A DNA stretch of 64,000 nt from Macrosoma leucophasiata (GCA_036365455.1 JAWQUS010000022.1:1736001-1800000); one strand, 5' to 3'. Counted from the first letter of the stretch, positions 10,609-21,907 are shown. Program-made: numbers and translations. The notes: generated by a model not told the origin, from the letters alone.

Positions 10609-11194
10609 ATTAATTTACCTTTAAAATACGAGTCATAGTAACTCGTATTAAGAATGTATCTATTTATAAATCTTGTCTTTATTTTAACACAGATAATAAA
10701 GAAAGCTTCGAGCGGTGAAGATTACAGCTCCTTATACAATTTAAAGTATTTTAAGAGACCGTTCATAAAATAAGTTCGCAATCAGGAGGGTGTGACATTA
10801 CATATTAAGAAAAAGAAGATATGAAAATGCGGGAAAAATTAAAAGGGGAGGGAGGTCGAAAACACCGATGTTTTCCGTGACGTAATTTATCAATGTTCCC
10901 TAATGATATTGCACAAAACTAAAGTTAACTGTGATCGCAACGCTGATAAGCCTTATACAGGTTATGAGTAGATGGTACGTGCCAAACAAACAACCACTTA
11001 CAATGGGTTTGGATTACTTCATCCACAAGTCTCCCGCACAGCAGGCTGGTAATGCCGCGCGTCTTCATTCCCTGCAGTGTTAAAAGCCTTTGACATGCTT
11101 AAATCCTCTCTACTGGCACGAAGGATATCCCATCCTCGTTTCACGTTTGATTCTACCCAGGAACAGGCGTAAAAAGAGTTTTCAAGGCTGGCAG
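10609..11194. other. Unassigned, includes a repeat-like block
   Basis: Around 10755-10930 the text CCGTTCATAAAATAAGT recurs in similar form near 51796, suggesting an unnamed repeat. No gene. Confidence 0.4.
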
Positions 11195-11275
11195 CGCTTT
11201 GGCAACTCCCTTGTTTTAGAAAACGTTCATTTTGACAGTGACAACTATTCATCGGGTAGCCCGTAGACCTGAGTC
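11195..11275 (+). repeat. CR1-like LINE 3' tail fragment
   Basis: GGCAACTCCC, AACGTTCAT and TCGGGTAGCCCG align with the 3' end of the LINE at 49620-49690 (GGCAACTCCCCTGG, ATGTTCAT, CAGGTGGCCCG). Confidence 0.55.
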
Positions 11276-11764
11276 GATCACTCCTTCGTCGGGATTCGGG
11301 TCGATCGCGACCCATTGACAAAGTGATCGAGTCTAAATGACTCGTTCGTTTGGGTCATTTGGGTCGCGACTCGATTTCGCTCAAACGTATACTGTAGCTC
11401 ATGATTCTCGTGATTCGAGACCCATCTGATAAGGATGCAAGACTCGAGACCGCGATCCACACATTATGTCGCTGGCTTTTTTTCATTAATACAATTCAAT
11501 AATTATTCAATTATTTCACTATAATTTCATTCTGAAACTTTATAGGTAAATAGGATTAAACTGTAGGGGAAAAAATTGGCATTCAGGAACTGCACCGGTA
11601 AAACTATTGCATAGAATGCAATGCGATTATATAGAATAAACAACATTTACAAATTGACGATTTATAAAAACGAATATATAAAAAAATGTGTTTAGATTAC
11701 TTGCTGGGATTTGAACCCGAGCCTACCGGTCACACTATTTTTCTGTGTTATTGTTGTTGTATTT
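11276..11764. other. GACTCGA-rich stretch and AT-rich flank
   Basis: 11271-11460 is dense in TCGAGTC/GACTCGA words and contains the palindrome-like GGGTCGATCGCGACCC. At 11700-11735 a minus-strand B-box-like word (GGGTTCAAATCCC) suggests a partial tRNA-like end. Confidence 0.4.
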
Positions 11765-12050
11765 GTCTATTTTCCCGATTTGTCAAATCTTTCCTTCACA
11801 TCTATTGCATTGCTTTATGGTAGCAGCAGCGCCATCTATTACCAACTATGCTAGTTAGGCAACCGATATAATAGACTTTTCAGTTTATTGAATATCGTAA
11901 AGAAGTCGCTTTTACCCTTAATAATTGTTTTATATTATTTCGCATTAACACATGCTTGTGAAATATATTTTATTTTTAAAGAAAAATGGAAAGAAAAATT
12001 TGACTTCAGGCGAGACTCGAACTCGCGACCTACTGGGAATCTAGTCCAGT
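11765..12050 (-). repeat. SINE-U unit, inverted copy of the array
   Basis: Minus-strand copy of the unit that follows in plus orientation. It ends inside the tRNA-like domain at GTCCAG (about 12047). Together with 12060-12365 it forms a long inverted repeat. Confidence 0.85.
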
Positions 12051-12057
12051 CTATCGG

Positions 12058-12830
12058 TTGCCTAACTAGCATAGTTGGTAATAGATGGCGCTGCTGCTAC
12101 CATAAAGCAATGCAATAGATGTGAAGGAAAGATTTGACAAATCGGGCAGGGCTTCAGTAACTCAATCGGAAGAGCGGCTGGACTAGATTCCCAGTAGGTC
12201 GCGAGTTCGAGTCTCGCCTGAAGTCAAATTTTTCTTTCCATTTTTCTTTAAAAATAAAATATATTTCACAAGCATGTGTTAATGCGAAATAATATCAAAC
12301 AATTATTAAGGGTAAAAGCGACTTCTTTACGATATTCAATAAACTGAAAAGTCTATTATATCGGTTGCCTAACTAGCATAGTTGGTAATAGATGGCGCTG
12401 CTGCTACCATAAAGCAATGCAATAGATGTGAAGGAAAGATTTGACAAATCGGACAGGACTTCAGTAGCTCAATTGGAAGAGCGGCTGGACTAGATTCCCA
12501 GTAGGTCGCGAGTTCGAGTCTCGCCTGAATTCAAATTTTTCTTTCCATTTTTCTTTAAAAATAAAATATATTTCACAAGCATGTGTTAATGCGAAATAAT
12601 ACAAACAATTATTAAGGGTAAAAGCGACTTCTTTACGATATTCAATAAACTGAAAAGTCTATTATATCGGTTGCCTAACTAGCATAGTTGGTAATAGATG
12701 GCGCTGCTGCTACCATAAAACAATGCAATAGATGTGAAGGAAAGATTTGACAAATCGGGCAGGGCTTCAGTAGCTCAATTGGAAGAGCGGCTGGACTAGA
12801 TTCCCAGTAGGTCGCGAGTTCGAGACGGGT
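12058..12830 (+). repeat. SINE-U tandem array, about 2.5 units of 306-307 bp
   Basis: The tRNA-like domain recurs at 12151, 12458 and 12764 (period 307 then 306). Each unit has TAGATGGCGCTGCTGCTACC, a leader, the tRNA-like domain with GCTC/GAGC D-stem and GAGTTCGAGTCTC T-arm, then a T-rich downstream part. The third unit is cut in its T-arm near 12826. Confidence 0.9.
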
Positions 12831-13160
12831 CCCCTAGTTTTGGATTAACTTTTGAATAATTTAATGAAACTCGTAGGTTAAAAATATGAAATGTTCTCAA
12901 TTATGTTCATGAAAAAATATTTTGGAAAGACTTGATAAATAAGTATCGACTTGTCCTGTTATCGACATTTTGGTATAAAGCAATCTTTTCTGACATCCCT
13001 ATTCTGCGTCCATGATACGACAAGGTCTATGGCGAAATGTCAAACGGTTGTTGACTCGCGTAGTAGTAGAGTAGGTAGATACGTAAACTGCTCTCTTTGC
13101 GTCAATAATAACAAATTAGTGTCATTAATGCATTTACAAAAGCAATTTGTCGTTTAAATG
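12831..13160. other. Unassigned unique-looking sequence
   Basis: No repeat or gene recognised. Confidence 0.35.
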
Positions 13161-13438
13161 TGTTTATCCGTTAAAACTAATGTATATTAATTCAGTGTGT
13201 TTAGTGTAAAAACCCTGTTGGGTGTGATGGTCTTGTTTTCTTTTTCATATCCTGTTTTTAAATACAGAACACCTTCACGTTTTCCTTCACTTCCTGTGAT
13301 TATCGTGTTACTTTATACGTGTGCGCTGTAATTAACGTGTGTGAAAAAAAATTGTGACAAAATGTGTGTGTGTATGGGAAATGCTTTTTCCGTGTAGGAT
13401 TTACGACTGCGACCATTACCCCCTGCTTTGATACAAGG
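13161..13438 (+). other. Candidate non-coding first exon with strong splice donor
   Basis: An initiator-like TTCAGTGTG near 13191 is followed by mixed-composition sequence ending ACAAG|GTAAGTTT at 13438/13439, a consensus 5' splice site. A short ATG frame (MCVCMGNAFSV) ends before the donor. No partner exon is identified. Confidence 0.2.
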
Positions 13439-13890
13439 TAAGTTTATAAATAAAATTTAACGTTTTTCTAAATTTGGAATTACGTGCATTCTTAATTTAT
13501 CATTTTTAAATTCTTTGTGCGCCAAGCCTAATTTGTATTGATAGTAATATGTATGAATTTTTGAAATTGATAATTATATTTTATCCTAAAATTATGGAAT
13601 AACTGCTGTTTGAAGTTGGTAATAAGTAGCAAGTAGATCTAAGTGTCACCCTAAAAGCCTTAAATCAAACTTAGAGGACCACAGTAATCAAATAATTTAC
13701 TATTTTTTTCAATTAGGTATATCAGGAAAGTAGCTAACAAGCATGCTTTTCATATTGAGAATAATCAACAAGTATACATACACAGCAGTAGGTAGGTGCA
13801 AAGAATTCTTGGATTCAATACAACCTACTTAGAAACAGGTAAAGAAATGTAGGTTTAAGATAAGGAAAATGTGTGTTTAATATAAGGTAA

Positions 13891-14159
13891 CATTTTTTTT
13901 ATGTAATGAAAGTGGCAAACAAGCCTGCAGTTCACATTGATGTTAAGTGATGCATCTGCATTAAGAACAGATGTCAAAATGCAGCATTACCACTCCTGAG
14001 GCCTAAGGTGTTATGCCTGTGTACTGGAAATTACAGGGCCATACCTTACCACGTGACTGGAACATAATAGTGCTGAACACTACTTTTTAGCGGCAAGTAT
14101 ATCAGATAATGCAGTGGTGCCTACGCTCGCGAGCTCCGTCACTGGAGCTCTACCATCAG
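13891..14159 (-). mobile_element. SINE-A1 copy
   Basis: Family core and hairpin end present. The A1 5' end (CTACCATCAG) directly abuts a TTAA mini-element. Confidence 0.85.
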
Positions 14160-14163
14160 TTAA

Positions 14164-14242
14164 TCCTTCAAGGATCGTACGGCCACCAGCGGTGAGACAC
14201 AATTGAATTTCAATTGTCATATTTTTCTCGTGTCTGGAGAGA
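14164..14242. mobile_element. 79-bp TTAA-flanked mini-element
   Basis: Bounded by TTAA at 14160-14163 and 14243-14246, as for piggyBac-type target duplications. An equally long inverted copy lies at 21559-21637. Confidence 0.6.
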
Positions 14243-14337
14243 TTAATCATTTAAGCTCCATAATAACCTACTGCTGTGTATACTTGTTGATAATTCTCAA
14301 TATGAATAGCATGCTTGTTAGCTACTTTCCTACTTCC

Positions 14338-14431
14338 TTGGTCTTCATGTAGGTGTCTATAGGCTGCAGTCATCACTTAACATCAATGTGAACTGCAAGC
14401 TTGTTTGCCACTTATACTACATAAAAAAAAA
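14338..14431 (+). repeat. SINE-A 3' fragment
   Basis: GTGTCTATAGGCTGCAGTC to the A-run is the family tail. Confidence 0.8.
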
Positions 14432-14552
14432 GAACATTGCGGGCATTGATATAAAGATTGGCACAGTAGTATATAGGCTGCTGTCAGTATGAATTATCTC
14501 CAACTGCTTATTAACTTTTTGCATTACTTAAAAAGTATAAGCATCTAATAAA

Positions 14553-14805
14553 ATCAATTGCAGTTCATTAGTCTTGCTAAAACTCGAGAACGGCTTGACC
14601 GATTTGGCTAATTTTGGTTTTGAATGATTTTTGGAAGTCCAGGGAAAGTTTAAAAGGTAAGAAAATACCTATGATGAAATTGAAGGGAAATAGTAAAAAC
14701 CACAATTTTATTTTCTTATACAAATAGTCTATATTATCAAACCTTTGACACATTATTTCATTGTGTGGCAATACGAAGTTTGTCGGGTCAGCTAGTACTT
14801 AATAT
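14553..14805 (-). repeat. R-N interspersed repeat
   Basis: AAAACTCGAGAACGGCTTGACC and GTCGGGTCAGCTAGT are shared with 35345-35565, 54530-54784 and the hAT-interrupted copy at 47062/50092. Class uncertain. Confidence 0.7.
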
Positions 14806-15130
14806 AAAAAAAAAACATTCTCCAACTTCCAAAAAGGTGTTCTTCAACAGACAAACGTACATACAGAAAAACAACTAAGTAGAGAATCAAAAATGGCACA
14901 CCAAAATCAGTTACAGTTCTCACAATTGCACCATTGCTAATACAATTGCTAAACAAATTACAGTTAGCGGAGCTAAACTTCAACGAAAAATTGAAAGTGT
15001 GCAAAAACTTGTTAATCAAATTAACCGAACAATCTGAATAAAGAAAGTGATTGCAAAACTAGATGTTCTGTTCGTTTTTTAAATTGAATCACAATTTTAT
15101 TGGCTATGAAATAATATTCTGTAAGAAGGT
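14806..15130. other. Unassigned
   Basis: Nothing recognised. Confidence 0.3.
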
Positions 15131-15360
15131 TTTTTTTTATGTAATGGAAGTGGCAAGCAAAAATGATGTTAAGTGATTACTGCGGCCTATAGACACCCAC
15201 ACAAAGACCAGAGGTCAAAATACAGTTGCGTTACCACCTGTGAGGCCTAAGGTGTTATGCCTCTGTGCCGGAAATTACAGAGCCGTACATTACCACCTGA
15301 CCGGAACACGATATTGCCGAACACTACCATTTAGTGGCAAGTACCTATATTAGGTAATGT
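15131..15360 (-). mobile_element. SINE-A1, 5'-truncated
   Basis: T-run, core, and stop at GGTAATG without the hairpin end. Confidence 0.8.
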
Positions 15361-15449
15361 AAATGTAATATGTGAATATGTGTAGGTATAAATATCTAAC
15401 TAAAGTGTACTAAATAGGTAATAAAAATGTACCTAAATTAAGCATTCAC

Positions 15450-15620
15450 GTGCCCCCTGAAGCCTCAGTTGTTTTGCCTCTGTAACACGATAGGGCTGAT
15501 CACCTGCACTCTGCCTACCCCGTTAGGGACCTGTATACTAACATTGGGCGGCAGATAGTTTAGGTAATGCCATGGAGCTTAGGTCCTTGAGCTCCGCCGG
15601 TAAAGCTCTACCACCAGTAA
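15450..15620 (-). mobile_element. SINE-A2 with short RTE-tail insert
   Basis: The SINE-A core is broken at about 15500-15540 by CTCTGCCTACCCCGTTAGGG, a word typical of RTE LINE tails. Confidence 0.6.
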
Positions 15621-15765
15621 AAAAGAATAAATTAGGGCTTTTAGGCCCTATTGAATACAGTATCCGTAGGAAATAGTATAATTTATACATGCACTATAAA
15701 ACGTGATTCTACTACAACTGTTTTACTGCTGAGCCACGAATATTGAAGTCATAAGAGAAGGAAAG

Positions 15766-16060
15766 AAACGTAACTTCACGCCTGTAATCCCCGAAGGGGT
15801 AGACAGAGGTAAATTAATGCATTCAAGCATACATGCACCAACACCCACAATTCGCCGGTTACGTTTTTGGCCCATGTAACAGGTGGCGCGCCTGTTGCCA
15901 TCTCCGGGCACATTACCAAACTCCGAGGTACTGGGTAACTTCCAGAAAATGGAAAAATCCCAATAAAACCATAGATAAAGGATTTTAAACCGTTATCTCT
16001 GATAGCCCCCAACCCGGGAATCCAGCGTAGTAGTTGTGACCACTAGGCTGCTAAGGCAGT
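15766..16060 (-). mobile_element. SINE-B copy
   Basis: Tail (CCCCGAAGGGG) at left, tRNA-like head at right ending CTGCTAAGGCAGTTGAAC. Part of the B-box region is deleted. Confidence 0.85.
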
Positions 16061-16242
16061 TGAACTACTAAAAAGGAAAGAGTCGTTATAAAAACGGTAT
16101 GTGTACTTATGTAGGTACGCATGTAAGTAGTTATAGGTACTTCTTTAGCTTAACAATTAAATATACCAGAAATACATTAAAACTAAACGATAAGAAAACT
16201 TATTAAAAGCAACTAATTTCACATTGATGCTTTTACTACAGG

Positions 16243-16457
16243 CAGAGAATATGTAATAATACTACGTATAGAATGGACACTTCGACGTCCCCGCCTCACC
16301 CAACCTCCTCCCCTCTTACGGGTGACGGTTGGTATTCTCTACGTGCCACGCACACAGATGCACGTGTAAATTGATTGACACGTCACTGATTGATGTCTGT
16401 GTAATAGAGGCCAAATTAAGCGTTAGTATGGAATTTTGGCGGAGTGTCCGCGGTGTG
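16243..16457 (-). mobile_element. MITE-C copy
   Basis: Ends CAGAGAATATG and CCGCGGTGTG. Flanks CTACAGG (16236-16242) and TTATAGG (16458-16464) are a decayed 7-bp target duplication. Confidence 0.8.
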
Positions 16458-16584
16458 TTATAGGGACTAACTAACAGACTGTCGCTTTAATCTGACGGTG
16501 TGCGCGCATCTTAAAAATTCATTCTCATATTTTTTCCAATAGCGCCAAAAGAAGTATGATTTCATAAATTGTATGTATGGCCCC

Positions 16585-16720
16585 GTAATAACTATTATAC
16601 AGACATAGGTCTCAGAGGTGGCAATGCATCTGCATTTTGACCTCTGTTTCTTGTGTAGATGTCTATAACCTGCAGTCATCGCTTAACATCCATGTGAACT
16701 GCCAGCTTGTTTGCCACCTT
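16585..16720 (+). repeat. SINE-A2 fragment
   Basis: GGTGGCAATGCATCTGCATTTT to GCTTGTTTGCCACC. It abuts a minus-strand copy head-to-tail. Confidence 0.7.
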
Positions 16721-16793
16721 GGTCAAAATGCAGATGCGTTGCCACCCCTGAGACCTTGCTGTTATGTCTCTGTGATTGTTGTTACGGGGACAT

Positions 16794-16964
16794 TTTACGG
16801 GGTTTTATAACAAGATCCCAGCCGGGATTGCTGAACTCACCGATGGTAAATTCAAAGCATTAATTAAACGCACTCTATGTAAAAAGGCTTACTATAAACT
16901 CGAGGACTATCTCAAGGATAGAAATGTTTGGCTAAATGCTGATCTAGCTCCACAAAGGTGTTAA
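16794..16964 (+). pseudogene. C terminus of Jockey-like LINE ORF2 (5'-truncated)
   Basis: Encodes FYNKIPAGIAELTDGKFKAL, then KKAYYKLEDYLKDRNVW and a TAA at 16962-16964. This is the normal C-terminal segment of such ORF2 proteins; the rest was lost by 5' truncation on insertion. Confidence 0.8.
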
Positions 16965-17392
16965 ATATAATAATCAAAGTGTAATGTTGATATTGTATTG
17001 TTAATTTTAAGCTTGTTTAAATTATGGAAAATTGTAAAAATATGCCTAAGAGATATTTTTAAAAGAGCCGACTGAGTTTTTTCCGGCAAGTTTTTCTCAG
17101 ATCATATTGGCCTTTGGAACTTTGCCGGTGAATGACAAAGAATGACTCTTTTTCTTTTCTTTTTACTCTTTGTTATCAGTTTGTAAAGGGGAAAAGAGAC
17201 ATTTTTTACATTAGTTTATGACATTTAGTTTTATCTTAGTGATATTCTTGACTTTACATATATTTTTTATCTTGTTTGACATGTATATCAATTGTTATTC
17301 GCTTTAATTTATTTTGTTTGTTTTTGACGTGTCATAAGAGGTGCCTGTCACCCTAAATGAATAAATGAGTTTCTGATTCTGATTCTGATTCT
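16794..17392 (+). mobile_element. Jockey-like LINE 3' end with 5-bp target duplication
   Basis: GACAT at 16789-16793 and 17393-17397 flanks it. It contains the last ORF2 codons, a 3' UTR and a TTCTGA simple tail. Confidence 0.85.
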
Positions 17393-17535
17393 GACATACA
17401 TTACCATCTAACCGGAACACAACAATGCTGAACAGTCTGAACACCATTTGACGGCAGATTGATTAGGTAATGCGCTACGCCCTTGTGTCCCTACACTGGG
17501 CCTCTACCAACCAGTGGAAATGTGAACTGCGTGCT

Positions 17536-17832
17536 TTTTTTTTTTTTTTTTTATGTAATGGGCTTGGCAAACAAGCATGCAGTTCACATTGATGTTAAGT
17601 GATGACTGCAGCCTATAGACACCTACATGAAGACCAAGGTCAAAATTCAGATGCGTTACCACTCCTGAGGCCTAAGGTGTTATGCCTCTGTGCCGGAAAT
17701 TACAGGGCCGTACATTACCACCTGACCGGAACACGATAGTGCTGAACACTACCATTTAGCGGCAAGTATATTAGGTAATGCGGTGGTGCCTACGCCCGCG
17801 AGCTCCGTCACTGAAGCTCTACCACCAGTAAA
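17536..17832 (-). mobile_element. SINE-A1 copy
   Basis: 18-nt T-run at left, complete core, hairpin end with one change (GAAGCTC). Confidence 0.85.
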
Positions 17833-17848
17833 ACCTTGATTGTCACCA

Positions 17849-18034
17849 TCATCCCTACTAATGTTATAAATGTAAAAGTGACTCTGTCTTTCTGTTACCT
17901 TTTCACGTCCAAACGACTAAACCGATTTTAATGAAATTTGGTACAGAGATAGAGCTGACTTTGAGAAAGAACATAGGCTTCTTAGTTATTTATAAAATGA
18001 CATCCACGCAGGCGAAGCCGTGGACAACAGCTAG
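17849..18034. repeat. R-G interspersed repeat
   Basis: CTACTAATGTTATAAATG, AAATTTGGTACAGAGATAG and GAAGCCGTGGACAACAGCTA are standard words of a very common lepidopteran repeat whose class I cannot settle by eye. Confidence 0.65.
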
Positions 18035-18120
18035 TTACATATAAAAAATATATTACGCATTTACCAATTGAAAGATTTTTAATTTAGTATGTTCTTAGGT
18101 TTTCGCGAGCTGCACTCATT

Positions 18121-18285
18121 GCAATAAAACTAGTTTTCGGATTTATCTCGCGTATATTGAACTAAAATGATTATTTAAAATCGAACCCGACGTTTCGGTC
18201 GCTTTTCAGCTTCCGTGGTCTCGGGCAGACTGAGGTGGCATTTGTCTGACAGCAGTTTGAAAAAATATTAGGTGCAACTACCAGA
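18121..18285 (-). repeat. R-H interspersed repeat (GAAACGTCGG family)
   Basis: The minus strand reads GAAGCTGAAAAGCGACCGAAA then CGTCGGGTT. Related copies at 25955-26062 and 61245-61385. Confidence 0.7.
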
Positions 18286-19911
18286 TTTTTAATTACTGAC
18301 CTAAGTAAAATAATAGATATACGTTCTTTATAGACTGGTATAATAGGGAATATTCATGAATTTTTCGTTAATCATTTGCTTATATATATCGTAGAAAAAT
18401 TATAAATAGGCCTGAAAATATTATAGTAATTTTCAAAGTGAAATTTAAAACATTGAGTAAGTTTGAGCTCTTCAAACGCCGTCATATTGACGACGTGTGT
18501 TGTGACGTCACAACACACGTCGAGTGTTTTTTACTCTTATTTTTTGTGTTAATTCATACGTATTTTTAATTTTAATTGCTCTACAAATCATGGAAGAAGC
18601 AAAAAAGCCATCTTACAAGTATTGTATATAACCGACTAAATAAAAAACTAAATTTAATGAATCTTAATCAACATGAATGTAAGCTCACCATCTTCAAACA
18701 TCTTCAAAAACTGTCTTACGACCAAACTGAGAACTTGCTAGGTGTTTTAAAATGATTCCCAATAATTTAATTTTAAAGTAAAAACAAATGAAATTTAAAA
18801 CAAAAAATTAAGGATTTAAATAATATAAAATACAACATGCCGCATCCATGTGTGCACACTGCACACATCCATGTTTTGCTCCGCGACTCGAGTTCGTATG
18901 CCGTTTCATTTCTACCCTGTATCTATTTGTTTTTATTCTACCATAAACTTAAATTTGAAAGAAAAAATATTTTTTTTTTTTTATGTATGTGACAAATATA
19001 ATGTGATTTATATTAAATTTAAGTAATTTTATGGTTAATTGAGTGATGGAAATGTGGCTAACTTTGTGATTTACAGTTATTACTTAGTGTACCTAACTAT
19101 CGAAGTACTTTAGTATTTCTTTATACAATATTCAGGTATGTAGTTCTGTTGCTAAATAACACAACCCATACTTTATTTTAAAATATAAGGGATTATTTGA
19201 TAGAAAAGGTTTTAGTATAATACCTATGTAGTATCTTTTTCTCAAGACTTCATATACCTACCATGTTCCATAACAATATGCACTCATCCTCTCACACACA
19301 TACATTCACTAACATATTATACACAAAGAGAGGTACTTTACACACACTTGTTTTTTATTTCTACTTTTCTTTATTTAAAACAGTTTTATGGTTTTATTTT
19401 AAGGACCAATACTATTCAATTTTTTTTGCTATAAGCAATTGTTATCCTTCGGATGAAAGAGCACTGCTGTCTGAGATACAAGCTTGTCGCTTAGTTCAGA
19501 CGCAGATGCACATTGTAATATTTGTGATATTTTTGTAGCAAATAAATGAATTTTATTATTATTTTTTTATTATTTTATTATTGTATAGTACCTATGTGCA
19601 AAAATAGTATTAGAAAAACACCAGACAAAGTGTTTTTTCATATTTCAAGGGATGCAAAAATGTGAAAACAATGGTGTAAGACGATGAGAAGGGATAATAT
19701 ATCTCCTAAATCGTGTTTAACAATCGTAAACTAAACTTCACTACAATCAGCACAAGCATACAGGTTAAAATTAGGCATTTACTACATACAACACAAACAC
19801 CACTAACATATAATGACCTTGATAAGTATTCGAGAAAAAAATATTTGAGACAATTTTAAATTTTATGCATATTCCCTATTGAAATTGAATGAAACTGGAG
19901 TAACAATGTAC
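18286..19911. other. AT-rich intergenic
   Basis: No gene or identified repeat. A short palindrome-like GACGTGTGTTGTGACGTCAC lies near 18492-18520. Confidence 0.45.
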
Positions 19912-20223
19912 AGAATCAGAATCAGAATCAGAATCAGAAACTCATTTATTCATTTAGGGTGACAGGCACCTCTTATGACACGTCAAAAACAAACAAAATA
20001 AATTAAAGCGAATAACAATTGATATACATGTCAAACAAGATAAAAAATATATGTAAAGTCAAGAATATCACTAAGATAAAACTAAATGTCATAAACTAAT
20101 GTAAAAAGTATATCAGTAAAATGTCTCTTTTCCCCTTTACAAACTGATAACAAAGAGTAAAAAGAAAAGAAAAAGAGTCATTCTTTGTCATTCACCGGCA
20201 AAGTTCCAAAGGCCAATATGATC
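19912..20223 (-). mobile_element. Jockey-like LINE 3' UTR copy with 5-bp target duplication
   Basis: Near-identical in reverse to 17095-17392. TGTAC at 19907-19911 and 20224-20228 flanks it. The AGAATC-repeat end is the simple tail. Confidence 0.85.
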
Positions 20224-20228
20224 TGTAC

Positions 20229-20720
20229 CTAACTGGTGTACAACAATGAAAGTTTGTAAGATGGTTGAAAAAAACCGCTATCCGCTACCATCACGGCCAT
20301 GGCCTACCGTAAAACCAGTGGACCTTAACAAGGCCAGAGCACCTTTCTCACGTCGCGTTTCCTCATTTGTATTCTAAATAAACGCGCAGCTTTTACAATT
20401 TCATCTATCATTCCATTTTAAACTGTATTCAATTTACCATCTAACAAACTTTGATGGAATTTAATTATCTATAGGTGTATGTTTTCTTTTTTAATATAAT
20501 GACATCGCTGTTCACACATATTGCCAGTGTCTAGTAAAAATATATTTTAATAATACTAACTATTCTTTGTCAGTCGACAAATAAATAATAATATAGTTAC
20601 ATTTTTTTTTTCCAGATTTTGTGATTTTTTGCTCCAATTAGCTATGTATTTTGATTTTAAATTATTTTTATGTAAATAATAGCTTATTTTCCATTATTTT
20701 GTAAATATTAATAAAACTCG
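20229..20720. other. Unassigned AT-rich
   Basis: No feature seen. Confidence 0.35.
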
Positions 20721-20723
20721 ATT

Positions 20724-20780
20724 TTGCCTTATGGCAATCGCACGCTGGCAGAACGCCTGCGTGCGATTGCCATAAGGCAA
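20724..20780. repeat. 22-bp perfect hairpin
   Basis: Arms 20724-20745 and 20759-20780 (TTGCCTTATGGCAATCGCAC...), 13-nt loop. The word GCCTTATGGCAATCGC recurs at 20950-20966, so it is probably a transposon terminus. Confidence 0.75.
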
Positions 20781-20832
20781 AAAAAGAACGATATTTCTTG
20801 CAGCGTAAAAGTCCGAATCAGTCAGTCAGTCA

Positions 20833-21226
20833 GCTCACTAACCAGACATACATGTGCAATATTATATCCATTATAGTTGTCGTAAAAAAATAGCGCGCGT
20901 GAATATGTATAAATTTAATTAAAATATGTATAAATTTAATTAAATTTTTTGCCTTATGGCAATCGCTTAAATTTTCACAAAATGTTTACGTTGGTGTATT
21001 AGCATTAAAGTTTAAGTAAACATCAGCAAAGCCAGGTCGAAGCGCTAGTATCCAATAAAACCAATTCATTAGCCAGTTGGTCATCCGATCATACATACAC
21101 CGGTGAACCAGATACTTGTTTTGCGGTTATGAGCTCACTAACCAGACATACATGTGCAGTATTATATCCATTATAGTTGTCGTAAAAAAATAGCGCGCGT
21201 GAATATGTATAAATTTAATTAAAATA
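20833..21226 (+). repeat. Direct repeat of 94 bp at exactly 300-bp spacing
   Basis: 20833-20926 and 21133-21226 differ at about one base. They carry AGCGCGCGTGAATATG. The intervening part contains a half-copy of the hairpin word. Confidence 0.8.
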
Positions 21227-21250
21227 GTTTTTTATATGTACCTATGTAGA

Positions 21251-21550
21251 TTGTTTTTTTATTGTTATGAAAGTGACAATCAAGCATGCAGTTCACATTG
21301 ATGTTAAGTGACGATTGCAGCCTATAGACACCCACACAAAAACCAAGGTCAAAATGCAGATGCGTTACCATTCCTGAGGCCTAAGGTGTTATGCCTCTGT
21401 GCCGGAAATTACAGGGCCGTACATTACCACCTGATCGGAACACGACAGTGCTGAACACTACCATTTAGCGGCAAGTATATTAGGTAATGCGGTTGTGCCT
21501 ACGCCCGCGAGCTCCATCACTGGTGCTCTAAGCTCTACGACCAGTGAACA
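21251..21550 (-). mobile_element. SINE-A1 copy
   Basis: Core complete; the hairpin end has drifted (CCATCACTGGTGCTCTAAGC). Confidence 0.8.
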
Positions 21551-21558
21551 ATCTTTAA

Positions 21559-21637
21559 TCTCTCCAGACACGAGAAAAATATGACTATTGAAATTCAATT
21601 GTGTCTCGCCGCCGGTGGCCGTACGATCCTTGAAGGA
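21559..21637. mobile_element. 79-bp TTAA-flanked mini-element, second copy
   Basis: TTAA at 21555-21558 and 21638-21641. Inverted relative to the 14164 copy and of the same length. Confidence 0.6.
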
Positions 21638-21741
21638 TTAACTCGCTTAATTAATGTTTTTTTAAGGCAACGGCTTTAGAATTTATTGTATGGCAGAATG
21701 TTGTTTGCCGGGTCAGCTACAGTATCTAACGAGAACTATTG

Positions 21742-21897
21742 CACATCGACCTTAGGAAGGAGGCTTCGGCTTATTTCGGGGCTGTAGAGCGTCATCTCTT
21801 TCGCACCTTATTTATGTGACGTTTGTCGACCGTTTTGATCAAGTTTTGACCAATACCGGACTATTAGTGCTTACGTAGGCAGTGTGCAGCAGAGACA
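21742..21897 (+). repeat. R-E repeat, best copy
   Basis: CACATCGACCTTAGGAAGG to CTTACGTAGGCAGTGTGC; compare 3956 and 63281. Confidence 0.65.
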
Positions 21898-21907
21898 ACG
21901 CTCTACG

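Larger units (their letters stand above)
13727..14330. repeat. Inverted repeat arms flanking a SINE-A insertion
   Basis: 13727-13793 (GGAAAGTAGCTAACAAGCATG...) is matched in reverse by 14266-14330. A SINE-A and a TTAA-flanked mini-element lie between the arms. Confidence 0.75.
16721..17516 (-). mobile_element. SINE-A2 interrupted by a LINE 3' end
   Basis: The SINE segments are 16721-16793 and 17393-17516; joined in order they give the family core and a hairpin-like end (GTCCCTACACTGGGCC). Confidence 0.8.

Noticed and set aside
12140..12240. Calling the SINE-U domains functional tRNA genes
   Set aside because: The anticodon stem is mispaired, the units are retroposed with target duplications, and they sit in an array; better treated as SINE.
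11765..12830. CRISPR-like array
   Set aside because: Units are 306-307 bp, nearly identical throughout with no variable spacers, in a eukaryotic context.
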